Part shown: positions 16,921-25,387 of the stretch, piece by piece | How positions within the stretch are numbered: position 1 is the stretch's first letter | Layout: each line of letters starts with the position of its first letter | NCBI GenBank assembly: GCA_017501345.1 | Contig: JAFVXC010000030.1 | Location: 44,556-108,555 of the forward strand | Length of the DNA: 64,000 nt | Reading direction: 5' to 3' | Source of the DNA: Clostridia bacterium | GTDB lineage: Bacteria > Bacillota_A > Clostridia > Oscillospirales > CAG-272 | Position numbers and translations under genes: made by a program | The notes under the pieces: generated by a model | What the model was told of the DNA's origin: nothing | Database searches by the model: none | The model's input: only the letters and a program-made list of their open reading frames with translations

Positions 16921-17868
16921 TCAATTGACCGTGACGGTCACGATGAAGCCGTCCGTGTTGTTGCCGGAGTAGGAATATTCCGCGCCCTCTGGGACGGGAA
17001 GCTGGGTGACGGCGTTTTCGTCTGCAAGGTTTTCGGCAGGAACGTAGTAGATCTCATAGGATACACCGTCTGCCGTAACGGTCAGGTGCGTTCCTTCGTA
17101 CGTATAGCTTTTAAGGAGTGCCACGTATTCCTCAAGGCAAAGTCCATTTTCATAAATGTACGTTGCGTGCGGAATGCCGACGAAGCGGAAGCAATCAACG
17201 TAATCCTGTTCGTCGAACGTAACATCCTCCTTGCCCACGGGGTAACGCTGAATAAAGCCGTATTTGTGCCCGTTTCCGTAGATCCAATGATCAGACGGGA
17301 GATTGGAAACAGCCGAATTCTTATTGCGGCGCAGTCTGACGGAAAGTGCGAGGTGATGCTCGGAATAGCCTGCTTGCACCTTACTTGACGTAAGAGCCGC
17401 CTGCTCGGCCTCGGTGCGATATGCGGAGGTGACCGTAGTAGAGTCATCCGCTGTTTCGAGGAGGTATACGTCCATCATCGCGTTGAGTGCGGTAAGTGCT
17501 TCTCTTCTGAGACGGAAGGAGGCAAGATTGACCTTATAGGAGTCGGTTTTGTTTTCACCGTAGATAGTGACGAGTGCGTCGTCCGACGGATAAACCTGTA
17601 TTTTCGTATGTGTATTTACGACAAGAAGAGTGCCCTTCGAGTAAACGTCACTTGATGCCACGGGGATAAGGGAGTAGGTAATACCGCCGCTGTCGTTGCC
17701 CGGGACGTCGCCCGAATCGTCTGAAGGACCCGTGCCTGCGTTATTTCCGAACAGCTGTACAAAAAGAAGGGAAATGAGGCAGATTGCGAGAATCAGGGTT
17801 GATGCGGGAAGGGTGTAAAGCAGGATGCGCTTCGGACCCGAAGCATTTTTTATAAAATCAAACCGCAT
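16921..17868 (-). CDS. VanY-family D,D-carboxypeptidase homologue, probably inactive
   Basis: 315 residues from the ATG at 17868 (GGAG 11 bases upstream; an in-frame upstream start lacks a ribosome site). A short cytoplasmic end, one membrane segment at about 14-38, a Gly/Asp/Ser linker, then a VanY (M15) domain. SAYRTEAEQ (148-156) and GFIQRYP (204-210) are well kept. The zinc site is not: SEHxxGxAxD reads SEHHLALSVR (His171 kept, Asp to Arg178), and the EPWH motif reads YVDC (223-226), losing the catalytic Glu and a zinc His. I infer a pseudoenzyme, perhaps a cell-wall binding protein. A C-terminal 60-residue extension is unassigned. Confidence 0.82.
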   Translation of the reverse strand: MRFDFIKNASGPKRILLYTLPASTLILAICLISLLFVQLFGNNAGTGPSDDSGDVPGNDSGGITYSLIPVASSDVYSKGTLLVVNTHTKIQVYPSDDALVTIYGENKTDSYKVNLASFRLRREALTALNAMMDVYLLETADDSTTVTSAYRTEAEQAALTSSKVQAGYSEHHLALSVRLRRNKNSAVSNLPSDHWIYGNGHKYGFIQRYPVGKEDVTFDEQDYVDCFRFVGIPHATYIYENGLCLEEYVALLKSYTYEGTHLTVTADGVSYEIYYVPAENLADENAVTQLPVPEGAEYSYSGNNTDGFIVTVTVN

Positions 17869-17919
17869 ATCGTAGGGCACTCCTTTCTTGTGATGCTGAA
17901 AAAATTTGCCGTAAATTCT

Positions 17920-17960
17920 CAAATCGGATGTGGCACGAAAAGCTTGTCACATCCGATTTG
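17920..17960 (-). terminator. Terminator-like hairpin after pnp
   Basis: CAAATCGGATGTG (17920-17932) pairs with CACATCCGATTTG (17948-17960). The T-run is poor on either strand, so termination may be partial and pnp transcripts may continue into the VanY-like gene. Confidence 0.65.
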
Positions 17961-17973
17961 AAGTGTATTTTAA

Positions 17974-20115
17974 TTAGAATGCGTCACGGATCGAGAAGTC
18001 CATACGGCCCTTCTTGTCGAGACCCATATACTTGACCTTGACCGAGGAGCCGACGTCGATGCCTGCATCGGTGACCTTATTGATACGGCGGTTCGCGATC
18101 TTCGAGATGTGAACCATACCTTCCTTACCGGGAGCATATTCAACGAAGCAGCCTACGTCCTCGTTGGGCTTGTCCTTGCTGGCAAGGATCTTAACGACTG
18201 TACCGTTGTAGATCGCTCCTACCTCGGGCTCGAACACGATCGCATCGATCATTGCCTTTGCGACGTTTGCCTGCTCGGCGTTAACCGCGGCGATATGAAT
18301 GATGCCGTCGTCGTTGATGTCGACCTTCGCACCGCTCTCTGCGACGATGCCCTGAATGACCGAGCCACCCTTACCGATGACCTCACGGATCTTGTCGGGA
18401 TCGATCTGCATCGTCATCATCTTGGGGGCGTACTTCGAAACCTCTGCACGGGGAGCGGGAATTGCCTTGAGGATGACCTCGTCAATGATATAATCGCGTC
18501 CCTTGTGGGTCTGTTCAAGTGCAGCCTTGATGATCTCGGGAGTCAGACCGTCGATCTTCAGGTCCATCTGAATCGAGGTGATGCCCTTCTTGGTGCCTGC
18601 GACCTTGAAGTCCATATCGCCGTAGAAGTCCTCGAGCCCCTGAATGTCGATCATCGTGGTCCAGCCACCGTTGTCGTCGGTGATCAGACCGCAGGAGATG
18701 CCTGCAACGGGAGCCTTGATCGGAACGCCTGCATCCATCAGAGCGAGGGTCGAGCCGCAGACAGAGCCCTGCGAGGTCGAGCCGTTCGAGGAAACAACGT
18801 CCGAAACGAGACGGATTGCGTAGGGGAATTCCTCCTCAGAGGGAAGAACGGGAACGAGCGAACGCTCTGCGAGCGCGCCGTGACCGATCTCGCGGCGTCC
18901 GGGGGAACGGGTAGCCTTTGCTTCACCGGTGGAGAAGCCGGGCATATTGTAGTGGTGCATATAGCGCTTGGAGGTCTCGTTGTCGATACCGTCAAGCATC
19001 TGTGCCTCGGAAAGCGTGCCGAGGGTAGCAACGGTCAGAACCTGCGTCTGACCTCTCGTGAAGAGACCCGAGCCGTGGGTACGGGGCAGAACGCCAACCT
19101 CGGATGCGAGGGGGCGGATCTGATCCATCGATCTGCCGTCAACACGCTTCTTATCTTCAAGAAGCCAACGGCGAACGACCTTCTTCTGGAGCTTGTAGAT
19201 GAGCTCGGGCATAATTGCGCCGATCTCGGGATATTCTTCGGAGAACTTTGCCTCGATCGCGTCCTGGATCGGGATCATCTTTGCATCGCGAACCGTCTTG
19301 TCGTCGGTATCGAGTGCTTCCATCAGGTCCTTTTCGCAGAATGCGAAGACCTTGTCGAACATATCGTGGTCGAGCTCGCAGGAGGGGTAATCGAACTTCG
19401 GCTTGCCGACCTCCTTTACGATCGCATTTACGAAGCAAAGGAGCTCCTTGATCTCCTTGTGTGCGAGCATAATGGCGGTGTACATCGTTTCGTCATCGAC
19501 CTCGTTTGCACCTGCCTCGATCATAACGACCTTTTCCATAGAAGCGGCTACGGTGAGCTGAAGGTCGGACTTCTTCTGCTGCTCCTCGGTGGGGTTGACG
19601 ACGAGCTGGCCGTCAACGAGACCCATAAATACGCCGCCGATCGGACCGTTCCACGGAATGTCCGAAATCGAAAGGGCGATCGAGGCACCGAGCATAGCGG
19701 TGATCTCGGGCGAGCAGTCGGGGTCTACCGACATAACGGTAAGGGTCAGGGCAACGTCGTTGCGAAGATCCTTCGGGAAGAGGGGACGGATCGGGCGGTC
19801 GATCACACGCGAGGTGAGGACTGCCTTCTCGGAGGGCTTGCCCTCTCTCTTCAGATAGCCGCCGGGGATCTTGCCCGCTGCGTACATTCTTTCCTCGTAG
19901 TCAACGGAAAGGGGCAGGAAGTCGATGCCGTCGCGGGGCTTTGCGGATGCGGTCGCACAGCAGAGCAGTGCGGTCTCACCGTACTTTACAAAAACAGAGC
20001 CGTTTGCGAGGCCTGCCATTTTGCCGGTCTCGACAATGAGATCACGGCCTGCGAAGGTATAACGGAACTGCTTGTAGTTACGGAATACCATCTGGGAACT
20101 GGTAACTTCAGACAT
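17974..20115 (-). CDS. pnp: Polynucleotide phosphorylase
   Basis: 713 residues, the 3'-5' phosphorolytic exoribonuclease of RNA turnover. Two RNase PH domains flank an all-alpha linker. MVSSNGSTSQGSVCG-like catalytic core (VVSSNGSTSQGSVCGSTLALMDAG) is intact. A KH domain (PDKIREVIGKGGSVIQGI) and a terminal S1 domain (GAIYNGTVVKI...GLDKKGRMDFSIRD) follow. GGAGG with a 9-10-base gap supports the start; Met8 is a less likely alternative. It lies downstream of rpsO on the same strand, the classic order. Confidence 0.97.
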   Translation of the reverse strand: MSEVTSSQMVFRNYKQFRYTFAGRDLIVETGKMAGLANGSVFVKYGETALLCCATASAKPRDGIDFLPLSVDYEERMYAAGKIPGGYLKREGKPSEKAVLTSRVIDRPIRPLFPKDLRNDVALTLTVMSVDPDCSPEITAMLGASIALSISDIPWNGPIGGVFMGLVDGQLVVNPTEEQQKKSDLQLTVAASMEKVVMIEAGANEVDDETMYTAIMLAHKEIKELLCFVNAIVKEVGKPKFDYPSCELDHDMFDKVFAFCEKDLMEALDTDDKTVRDAKMIPIQDAIEAKFSEEYPEIGAIMPELIYKLQKKVVRRWLLEDKKRVDGRSMDQIRPLASEVGVLPRTHGSGLFTRGQTQVLTVATLGTLSEAQMLDGIDNETSKRYMHHYNMPGFSTGEAKATRSPGRREIGHGALAERSLVPVLPSEEEFPYAIRLVSDVVSSNGSTSQGSVCGSTLALMDAGVPIKAPVAGISCGLITDDNGGWTTMIDIQGLEDFYGDMDFKVAGTKKGITSIQMDLKIDGLTPEIIKAALEQTHKGRDYIIDEVILKAIPAPRAEVSKYAPKMMTMQIDPDKIREVIGKGGSVIQGIVAESGAKVDINDDGIIHIAAVNAEQANVAKAMIDAIVFEPEVGAIYNGTVVKILASKDKPNEDVGCFVEYAPGKEGMVHISKIANRRINKVTDAGIDVGSSVKVKYMGLDKKGRMDFSIRDAF

Positions 20116-20168
20116 TTTTTGTTTCCTCCATTTTGGATTGATGTTGTAGATATCCCGAGCGGAGGTTT

Positions 20169-20302
20169 AGCACTTAATCGAAGGCTCGAACCGTGGGACC
20201 GAGGGGGGGCGGGCACTCGATTAAATGCTGATCCCGGCGCGGGATACCGGATGTGGGGGCCTTGTTACAGCAGAAGAGCAGAACGACGCGCGCTCTGCTC
20301 TT
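20169..20302 (-). promoter_or_regulatory. Structured rpsO-pnp intercistronic region
   Basis: Three stems lie between rpsO and pnp: 20169-20181 with 20217-20229 (12 of 13 pairs), ATCCCG 20231-20236 with CGGGAT 20240-20245, and AAGAGCAGA 20274-20282 with TCTGCTCTT 20294-20302. The last sits just after rpsO and could be a weak terminator or an RNase III site. In E. coli a hairpin in this position is cut by RNase III and mediates PNPase autocontrol; whether this holds here is inference. Confidence 0.6.
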
Positions 20303-20328
20303 CGCCGGCACAAGTGGCTACCGAAGAA

Positions 20329-20592
20329 TTACTTACGCAGACCGAGCTTCTCGATGATCGCGCGGTAACGCTCGATATCGGTCTTCTGGAGGTATGCGAG
20401 AAGATTTCTTCTGTGACCGACCATCTTCAGAAGGCCGCGGCCACTGTGGTGGTCCTTGTGGTTCGCCTTCATGTGCTCAGTCAGGTTGTTGATACGGTAG
20501 GTCAGAAGTGCGATCTGCACCTCGGGCGAGCCGGTATCGCCTTCGTGAATTGCGTACTGGTCGATGATAGCCTGCTTAACGTTCTTGTCCAT
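20329..20592 (-). CDS. rpsO: Ribosomal protein S15
   Basis: 87 residues of the small-subunit protein that binds 16S rRNA helices 20-22. [25 protein letters not shown] and [21 protein letters not shown] are diagnostic. ATG 20592 (MDKNVKQ) is chosen because AAAGGTG lies 8 bases upstream; the in-frame GTG at 20604 overlaps that ribosome site. Confidence 0.96.
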   Translation of the reverse strand: MDKNVKQAIIDQYAIHEGDTGSPEVQIALLTYRINNLTEHMKANHKDHHSGRGLLKMVGHRRNLLAYLQKTDIERYRAIIEKLGLRK

Positions 20593-20604
20593 TTTGATTT
20601 TCAC

Positions 20605-20700
20605 CTTTCAAAATAAAATATTAACGGGAACCCAGATTACGGCGGGTGAAGATCCGCGATAAACACGGCTTTTTCCGCAACCCGAGTATCGTCAGTTTAC
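20605..20700 (-). promoter_or_regulatory. rpsO 5' leader, possibly S15-responsive
   Basis: About 100 bases of leader containing CGGGT...ACCCG and GCGG...CCGT complementary segments (about 20639-20682), which could form a branched structure upstream of the ribosome site. S15 represses its own mRNA in several bacteria through unrelated leader folds; a similar role here is inference. Confidence 0.35.
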
Positions 20701-20729
20701 ATTATAACATATCAGATTCCTTTTGTAAA
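20701..20729 (-). promoter_or_regulatory. Promoter of rpsO-pnp
   Basis: Minus strand TTTACA (20724-20729), 17 bases, TATAAT (20701-20706). Confidence 0.88.
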
Positions 20730-20866
20730 GGGTTTTTTGAAAGAATTGCCGCATTTTTTGAAAAAGTTTTCGGGAAATAGGCTGACTGTTCGACGAGAGT
20801 CGATGTTTTCGACCGATCTCGGGGCTTTTCGACGGGATCCGTGCGAAAAGTTTTTCGTTTCCCCTC
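20730..20866. other. Spacer between divergent rpsO and ftsK promoters
   Basis: No gene is visible. The stretch carries four TTCGAC/GTCGA-like hexamers (about 20788-20835) that could be protein-binding sites, but I recognise no known operator. Confidence 0.35.
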
Positions 20867-20895
20867 TTGAAAAAAGAGGAAATATATGTTATACT
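20867..20895 (+). promoter_or_regulatory. Promoter of ftsK
   Basis: TTGAAA (20867-20872), 17 bases, TATACT (20890-20895). The leader to ftsK is about 105 bases. Confidence 0.85.
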
Positions 20896-20933
20896 AATTA
20901 AGTATAGCTGCACGCGATCGCGGGTGGAATATT

Positions 20934-20990
20934 ATGAAACAAATAGGTCGGGCAACGACGGGCTTTCGCGTTGTGTCGATGCTCCGCTGA
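20934..20990 (+). CDS. Possible 18-residue leader peptide before ftsK
   Basis: ATG to TGA open frame (MKQIGRATTGFRVVSMLR) ending 16 bases before ftsK. Only a weak GGTGGA site precedes it. Could be a translated upstream ORF or chance. Confidence 0.25.
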   Translation: MKQIGRATTGFRVVSMLR

Positions 20991-21006
20991 AAGGATAAAC
21001 TGATAT

Positions 21007-24000
21007 ATGGCAAAGGCAACCGAGCAAAAGAAGAAAACGGCAGGGAAAAAGCCTGTCGCAGGTGGTACGAGAACGGTGAAAAGCTACTCAGCGCATCACA
21101 GCTCCGCAACCGATGAGAAAAAGAAAAGATCTACCGACAAGGTGAAGAAGGACGAGCTCAAAGCGGGCAAGCCCCACAAGCAGGAGCATACGCGTACACC
21201 GTCCGAAAACTGGAACGTTGTGATGCCGTTCCTGCTTGGAGCGATCGCGCTTCTCGTTATCCTGCTTTATGTCATCGTCTTTGTGGACAAGCAGAGGAAT
21301 GGTACTGCGGACGTAGGAGCAGTCGGAACGATGCTTTATAATTTCCTGGTATGGCTTCTCGGACCGTCTGCCTATATCATTCCGACGGCGCTTCTTGTGA
21401 CGGCGTTCCGTTGGCGCGGTATAACGGCCAAGGGAAAGGGGCACGTTGGTCTTTGGATGCAGATGATCTTCGTGCTGATCCTGACGTCTGCGATTTGCGA
21501 GCTTTTCTTCGGCGGACTCATCGCCGCTCCCGCAGGGGAGCTGTGGAGTACATACGGAAACGCGCTGATGATCTTTGACGCGAACGATGCCACACTCGTC
21601 GGCGGCTTTGTCGGCGGCTTTGTTGCCCTTGTGATGTATTGGGCTCTGAAAAAGGTCCTTTCACTTGCTGTTCTGATCCTTGTTGATCTCATAATCCTGA
21701 TGTTCTTTGTCGGTCTGACCCCCGACAGGATCTTTGCGATCCTGAAGGCACGCCACGAGCGGAAACTTGAGCGAAGTGCTGCAAGCCTTTCCGAATATGA
21801 GGAGGCGCGCAGAGCCGAAAAGGAGGCCGCTAAGGCGGAGCGAGAGGCGAAGGCGGCGCTGAAGGAAGAGGAGAAGCGCCTGAAGAAGGAGGAAGAGGCA
21901 GTTCGCCGCATTCGCGAGCGCGAGGAAAAGCGACGCGCCGAGGAGGATGCTAAGCTGCAGATGGAGCTTGAGCGTGAGTCGGAGGATGACACCGAGCAGG
22001 CAGAGACGGATGCTTCCCAAGGGGTAGCTCAATCCGCAGAGGATGGAGCCGTTCCCAAGGATGAGGCGGTTTCCGGTTCTGAAGAGAATGAGACTGCTTG
22101 TGCAGAGGGTGACCGCGCGGAAAGCGAAGCGCCTGCGGAGAATGCGTCTCCGGAGAACGTCTCGGGCGATGACGCTGAGGATGCCGTGAGCGAGGCCTCG
22201 GAAGAGCCTTCGGAGGATGCGGAGGAGGGTATGCCGATCATAGGTGAAACACATCCGCTTGCCACCGATCTCGATTTCGGACTGGATGAAAATTCTGCCA
22301 AGCTCCCGCGTTCCAGGCTTCCCGGGGATGCCGAGCTGTTCGGTTCCTTCGGAAAAGAGCCGCAAAAGCGTGAAACGGTCAAAGCGACTGTTGCTGAAGA
22401 CGTCCACACTATGGAAGTCCGGGAGGAGAATGATCTCTCAAGTGATGAGATCATTCCAGCTCCTATGCAGGAAGGGACGGTCGAGCCTATCGAGTCCGCC
22501 GCTCTCTCCGAGCCGGAATATATCTATCCGCCCACGGCGCTCCTTGTAGAGGGCAAGCCCTCTGCCGATGTTTCGGAGTTTGCAGACGAGATCGAGGCGA
22601 AAAAGGAGGAGCTTGCGGCGGTGCTGACGAGCTTCGGCGTTCGCTTCCGCAGCATTGAATTCTCGCGCGGTCCGACGATCACGCGGTATGAGATCCAGCC
22701 CGAGCCCGGTCAGCGCGTGAAGGCGATCCAGAACCTGATGGACGATATCGCGCTCAGTATGGCGGTCTCGGGCGTACGCTTTGAGCCGTCTATTCAAGGT
22801 AAGGCGGCCGTCGGCATCGAGGTGCCGAACACCACCCGTGAGACCGTCACGCTGCGCAGTCTCGTGGAAAGCGACACCTTTACCTCTGAAAAGAGCAAGC
22901 TGACCGCTTGTCTTGGTGCCGATATCACGGGTAAACCGGTCGTGTTTGACGTGTCGAAGATGCCCCACCTGCTCGTTGCGGGTGCAACCGGTATGGGTAA
23001 GTCGGTCTGTATCAACTCGATCATCGTTTCTTTGATGTATAAGGCAACGCCCGACGAGGTTCGCCTTATTCTGGTCGACCCGAAGAAGGTCGAATTTGCG
23101 ATGTACCGCGATATGCCGCATCTGCTCACACCGATCATTACCGATCCGCAGAAGGCGGCAGGCGCACTTTGCTCGGCGGTGAGCGAGATGGAAAAGCGCT
23201 TCGAACTCATCGAGCGCGTCGGTGCGCGTGATATCGCAGGCTATAAGAAGATCACGGCGGGAGACCCCGATATGCCGAGGATGTGTCATATCGTCATCAT
23301 CATCGACGAGCTTGCCGATCTGATGATGACTGCCTCAAACGACGTTGAGGCGGCGATTATGCGTATCGCGCAAAAGGCGCGTGCAGCAGGTATCCACCTG
23401 ATCATCGGTACACAGAGACCGTCCGTTGACGTCATTACGGGTACGATCAAGGCGAATATCCCGTCCCGTATCGCTTGTACGGTCGCGTCGCAGACCGACT
23501 CGCGTACGATCCTTGATTCGCAGGGCGCTGAAAAGCTTTGCGGTCGCGGCGATATGCTCTTCGCTCCCGTCGGTGCGTCGAGACCGAGACGTGTGCAGGG
23601 CTCGTTCGTCAGTGAGGACGAGGTCGTCCGCGTTGTGAACTTTATGATCAACAACAACGGCACTGCCGTTTACGACGAGCAGTTTATGGAGAACATCAAC
23701 ATCGAGGCCGAGCGCTGTGCGAAGAGTAAGAAGGCATCGAGCGAGGCGGCGATGGTTGCCGAATGTGAGGAGGACCCGAAGCTTGACGAGGCGATCGAGC
23801 TTGCGATCGAATGCGGTAAGGTCGCGACCTCGCTCCTGCAGAGACGCCTCGGCGTTGGCTACGGCAGAGCGGCGAAGATCATCGACCGTATGGAGCAGCT
23901 CGGCGTTGTCAGTGCGGCGGATGGCAATAAGCCGCGTCAGGTGCTCATCACGATGGAGGAGTACCGTGAGCGGCGCGCCGCGCAGGAGGACTGCGGCGAA

Positions 24001-24012
24001 AACGAGGAATGA
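21007..24012 (+). CDS. ftsK: DNA translocase FtsK/SpoIIIE
   Basis: 1001 residues. A basic N-terminus is followed by about four membrane segments (about 70-240) that anchor it at the septum. A long Lys/Glu/Arg coiled coil then gives way to an acidic Ala/Glu/Ser linker (about 250-500). The motor follows: alpha and beta domains with Walker A GATGMGKS (659-666) and Walker B IIIIDELADLM (Asp767). The C-terminal gamma domain (LLQRRLGVGYGRAAKIIDRME) is the winged helix that reads polar DNA motifs. It pumps chromosome DNA through the closing septum. Which of FtsK or SpoIIIE it is cannot be decided from sequence. Confidence 0.95.
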   Translation: MAKATEQKKKTAGKKPVAGGTRTVKSYSAHHSSATDEKKKRSTDKVKKDELKAGKPHKQEHTRTPSENWNVVMPFLLGAIALLVILLYVIVFVDKQRNGTADVGAVGTMLYNFLVWLLGPSAYIIPTALLVTAFRWRGITAKGKGHVGLWMQMIFVLILTSAICELFFGGLIAAPAGELWSTYGNALMIFDANDATLVGGFVGGFVALVMYWALKKVLSLAVLILVDLIILMFFVGLTPDRIFAILKARHERKLERSAASLSEYEEARRAEKEAAKAEREAKAALKEEEKRLKKEEEAVRRIREREEKRRAEEDAKLQMELERESEDDTEQAETDASQGVAQSAEDGAVPKDEAVSGSEENETACAEGDRAESEAPAENASPENVSGDDAEDAVSEASEEPSEDAEEGMPIIGETHPLATDLDFGLDENSAKLPRSRLPGDAELFGSFGKEPQKRETVKATVAEDVHTMEVREENDLSSDEIIPAPMQEGTVEPIESAALSEPEYIYPPTALLVEGKPSADVSEFADEIEAKKEELAAVLTSFGVRFRSIEFSRGPTITRYEIQPEPGQRVKAIQNLMDDIALSMAVSGVRFEPSIQGKAAVGIEVPNTTRETVTLRSLVESDTFTSEKSKLTACLGADITGKPVVFDVSKMPHLLVAGATGMGKSVCINSIIVSLMYKATPDEVRLILVDPKKVEFAMYRDMPHLLTPIITDPQKAAGALCSAVSEMEKRFELIERVGARDIAGYKKITAGDPDMPRMCHIVIIIDELADLMMTASNDVEAAIMRIAQKARAAGIHLIIGTQRPSVDVITGTIKANIPSRIACTVASQTDSRTILDSQGAEKLCGRGDMLFAPVGASRPRRVQGSFVSEDEVVRVVNFMINNNGTAVYDEQFMENINIEAERCAKSKKASSEAAMVAECEEDPKLDEAIELAIECGKVATSLLQRRLGVGYGRAAKIIDRMEQLGVVSAADGNKPRQVLITMEEYRERRAAQEDCGENEE

Positions 24013-24066
24013 CCGTCGGATCATCAGATCTATGCAGAATACATATTTTGAAGGAGAATTCAGATT

Positions 24067-24711
24067 ATGGAAAACATTTTGGAAGGCAAGACCCTTGTTG
24101 CGATCGGCGACTCGCTGATCTACGGAAATCTCCTCGGAAACGAGGCAACGTGGGTGAATAAGCTCGGCAAAAAAAATAATATGACCGTATATAACCACGG
24201 CATTAACGGAAACACCCTCGCGTGCCAGAACCGTGAAACCAAGGTTCCCGCAATGTGTGTCCGCTATGCGGATATGGAGGACGGCGCGGACTACGTCGTC
24301 GTGCTCGGCGGCGCAAACGATAAGAGACTGGACGTCCCGATCGGCGGTAACGACAGCTCGGACCCCTATACCTTTAAGGGGGCTATGAACCAGCTTATTC
24401 TCGGATTGACGGAAAAATATCCGAAGGCGAGGATCCTCTTTATGACCAACTACAACCGTTGGACCTCGAAGAATAAGCTCGGGCTTTCCGATATCGACTA
24501 CGTTATCGCGATGGAGGAGGTCTGCCGCAAATGGTCGATCCCTTGCTACAACAACTACTATAACTGCGGACTTTCCTTCCAGAATCCCGCGCACCTCCCG
24601 TGGCTTGACGAGGGACTCGTGCTCGGTAAGGAGAAGGCAAATCACCATTTCTCGGACGAGGCGTACGATTGGCTCGTGCCGCGCTATGAGGCGCTCCTGA
24701 AGGCACTTTGA
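24067..24711 (+). CDS. SGNH/GDSL-family hydrolase
   Basis: 214 residues, cytoplasmic by sequence (no signal). The nucleophile is Ser16 in GDS (14-16), block III is GGAND (81-85), and the C-terminal HHFSDEAY gives the catalytic His194. The Asp expected three residues before this His is replaced by Ala191, so a Ser-His dyad is likely. Probably an esterase; substrate unknown. AAGGAG precedes the start. It follows ftsK by 54 bases and nrdR follows by 30. Confidence 0.82.
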   Translation: MENILEGKTLVAIGDSLIYGNLLGNEATWVNKLGKKNNMTVYNHGINGNTLACQNRETKVPAMCVRYADMEDGADYVVVLGGANDKRLDVPIGGNDSSDPYTFKGAMNQLILGLTEKYPKARILFMTNYNRWTSKNKLGLSDIDYVIAMEEVCRKWSIPCYNNYYNCGLSFQNPAHLPWLDEGLVLGKEKANHHFSDEAYDWLVPRYEALLKAL

Positions 24712-24741
24712 TCCGAGATCCCATTATTTCGAGGTGTACTT

Positions 24742-25209
24742 ATGAAATGTCCGTATTGCTCATATCTTGACAGCAAGGTTATAGATTCCCGTCCGAGCCC
24801 CGACGGCTCGTCGATCCGCAGAAGGCGGGAGTGCCTCGGCTGTCAGCGCCGCTTCACGACCTTTGAGATGACCGAGACGATGCAGATCGTCGTACTCAAG
24901 AAGGATGGCTCAAAGGAGCTTTTTGATCGTTCAAAGCTTCTGTCAGGACTTCTCAAGGCGTGCTATAAGCGTCCCGTGGATGCCGATAATCTCGCGATCG
25001 AGATCGAAGCCGAGCTGCAAAACAGCCTGCGCGGCGAGATCAGCACGCGCGAGATCGGTGAGATCGTGATGGAGAAGCTCCGTCTGCTTGACGAGGTTGC
25101 GTATGTTCGGTTTGCATCGGTCTACCGCGAATTCAAGGACATCGAAACCTTCCTTGCGGCGCTGAAGCATTTGCGCACCCCCGGAGGAGAGGGAAGCGGT
25201 GCGGAGTGA
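24742..25209 (+). CDS. nrdR: Transcriptional repressor NrdR
   Basis: 155 residues, the ATP/dATP-sensing repressor of ribonucleotide reductase genes. The zinc ribbon is Cys3-x2-Cys6 and Cys31-x2-Cys34, with RRRRECLGCQRRFTTFE. An ATP-cone spans about 49-139. No reductase gene is in the window, so it acts in trans. Confidence 0.96.
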   Translation: MKCPYCSYLDSKVIDSRPSPDGSSIRRRRECLGCQRRFTTFEMTETMQIVVLKKDGSKELFDRSKLLSGLLKACYKRPVDADNLAIEIEAELQNSLRGEISTREIGEIVMEKLRLLDEVAYVRFASVYREFKDIETFLAALKHLRTPGGEGSGAE

Positions 25210-25279
25210 CAAGACACCGGAAAAATCCCCAAAACAGAAAAATGTTTACAAACCCCGAGCCATAATCTTTTGAAATCTA

Positions 25280-25308
25280 TTGACAATTACGACGGATTGT
25301 GGTATCAT
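25280..25308 (+). promoter_or_regulatory. Promoter of the leucine-rich-repeat lipoprotein gene
   Basis: TTGACA (25280-25285), 17 bases, TATCAT (25303-25308); a TATAAT also occurs at 25314-25319 but with no matching upstream box. Confidence 0.8.
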
Positions 25309-25387
25309 AATTCTATAATGTGCCCCGATGCGTGGTACAGGACAAGATATTTTGTTCAGAAATATTCGAACCCTATGGAGGCTATTT

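Noticed and set aside
18109..20616. 835-codon frame antisense to pnp and rpsO
   Set aside because: Shadow of pnp codon bias; composition rich in Asp/Arg/His/Val and no known family.
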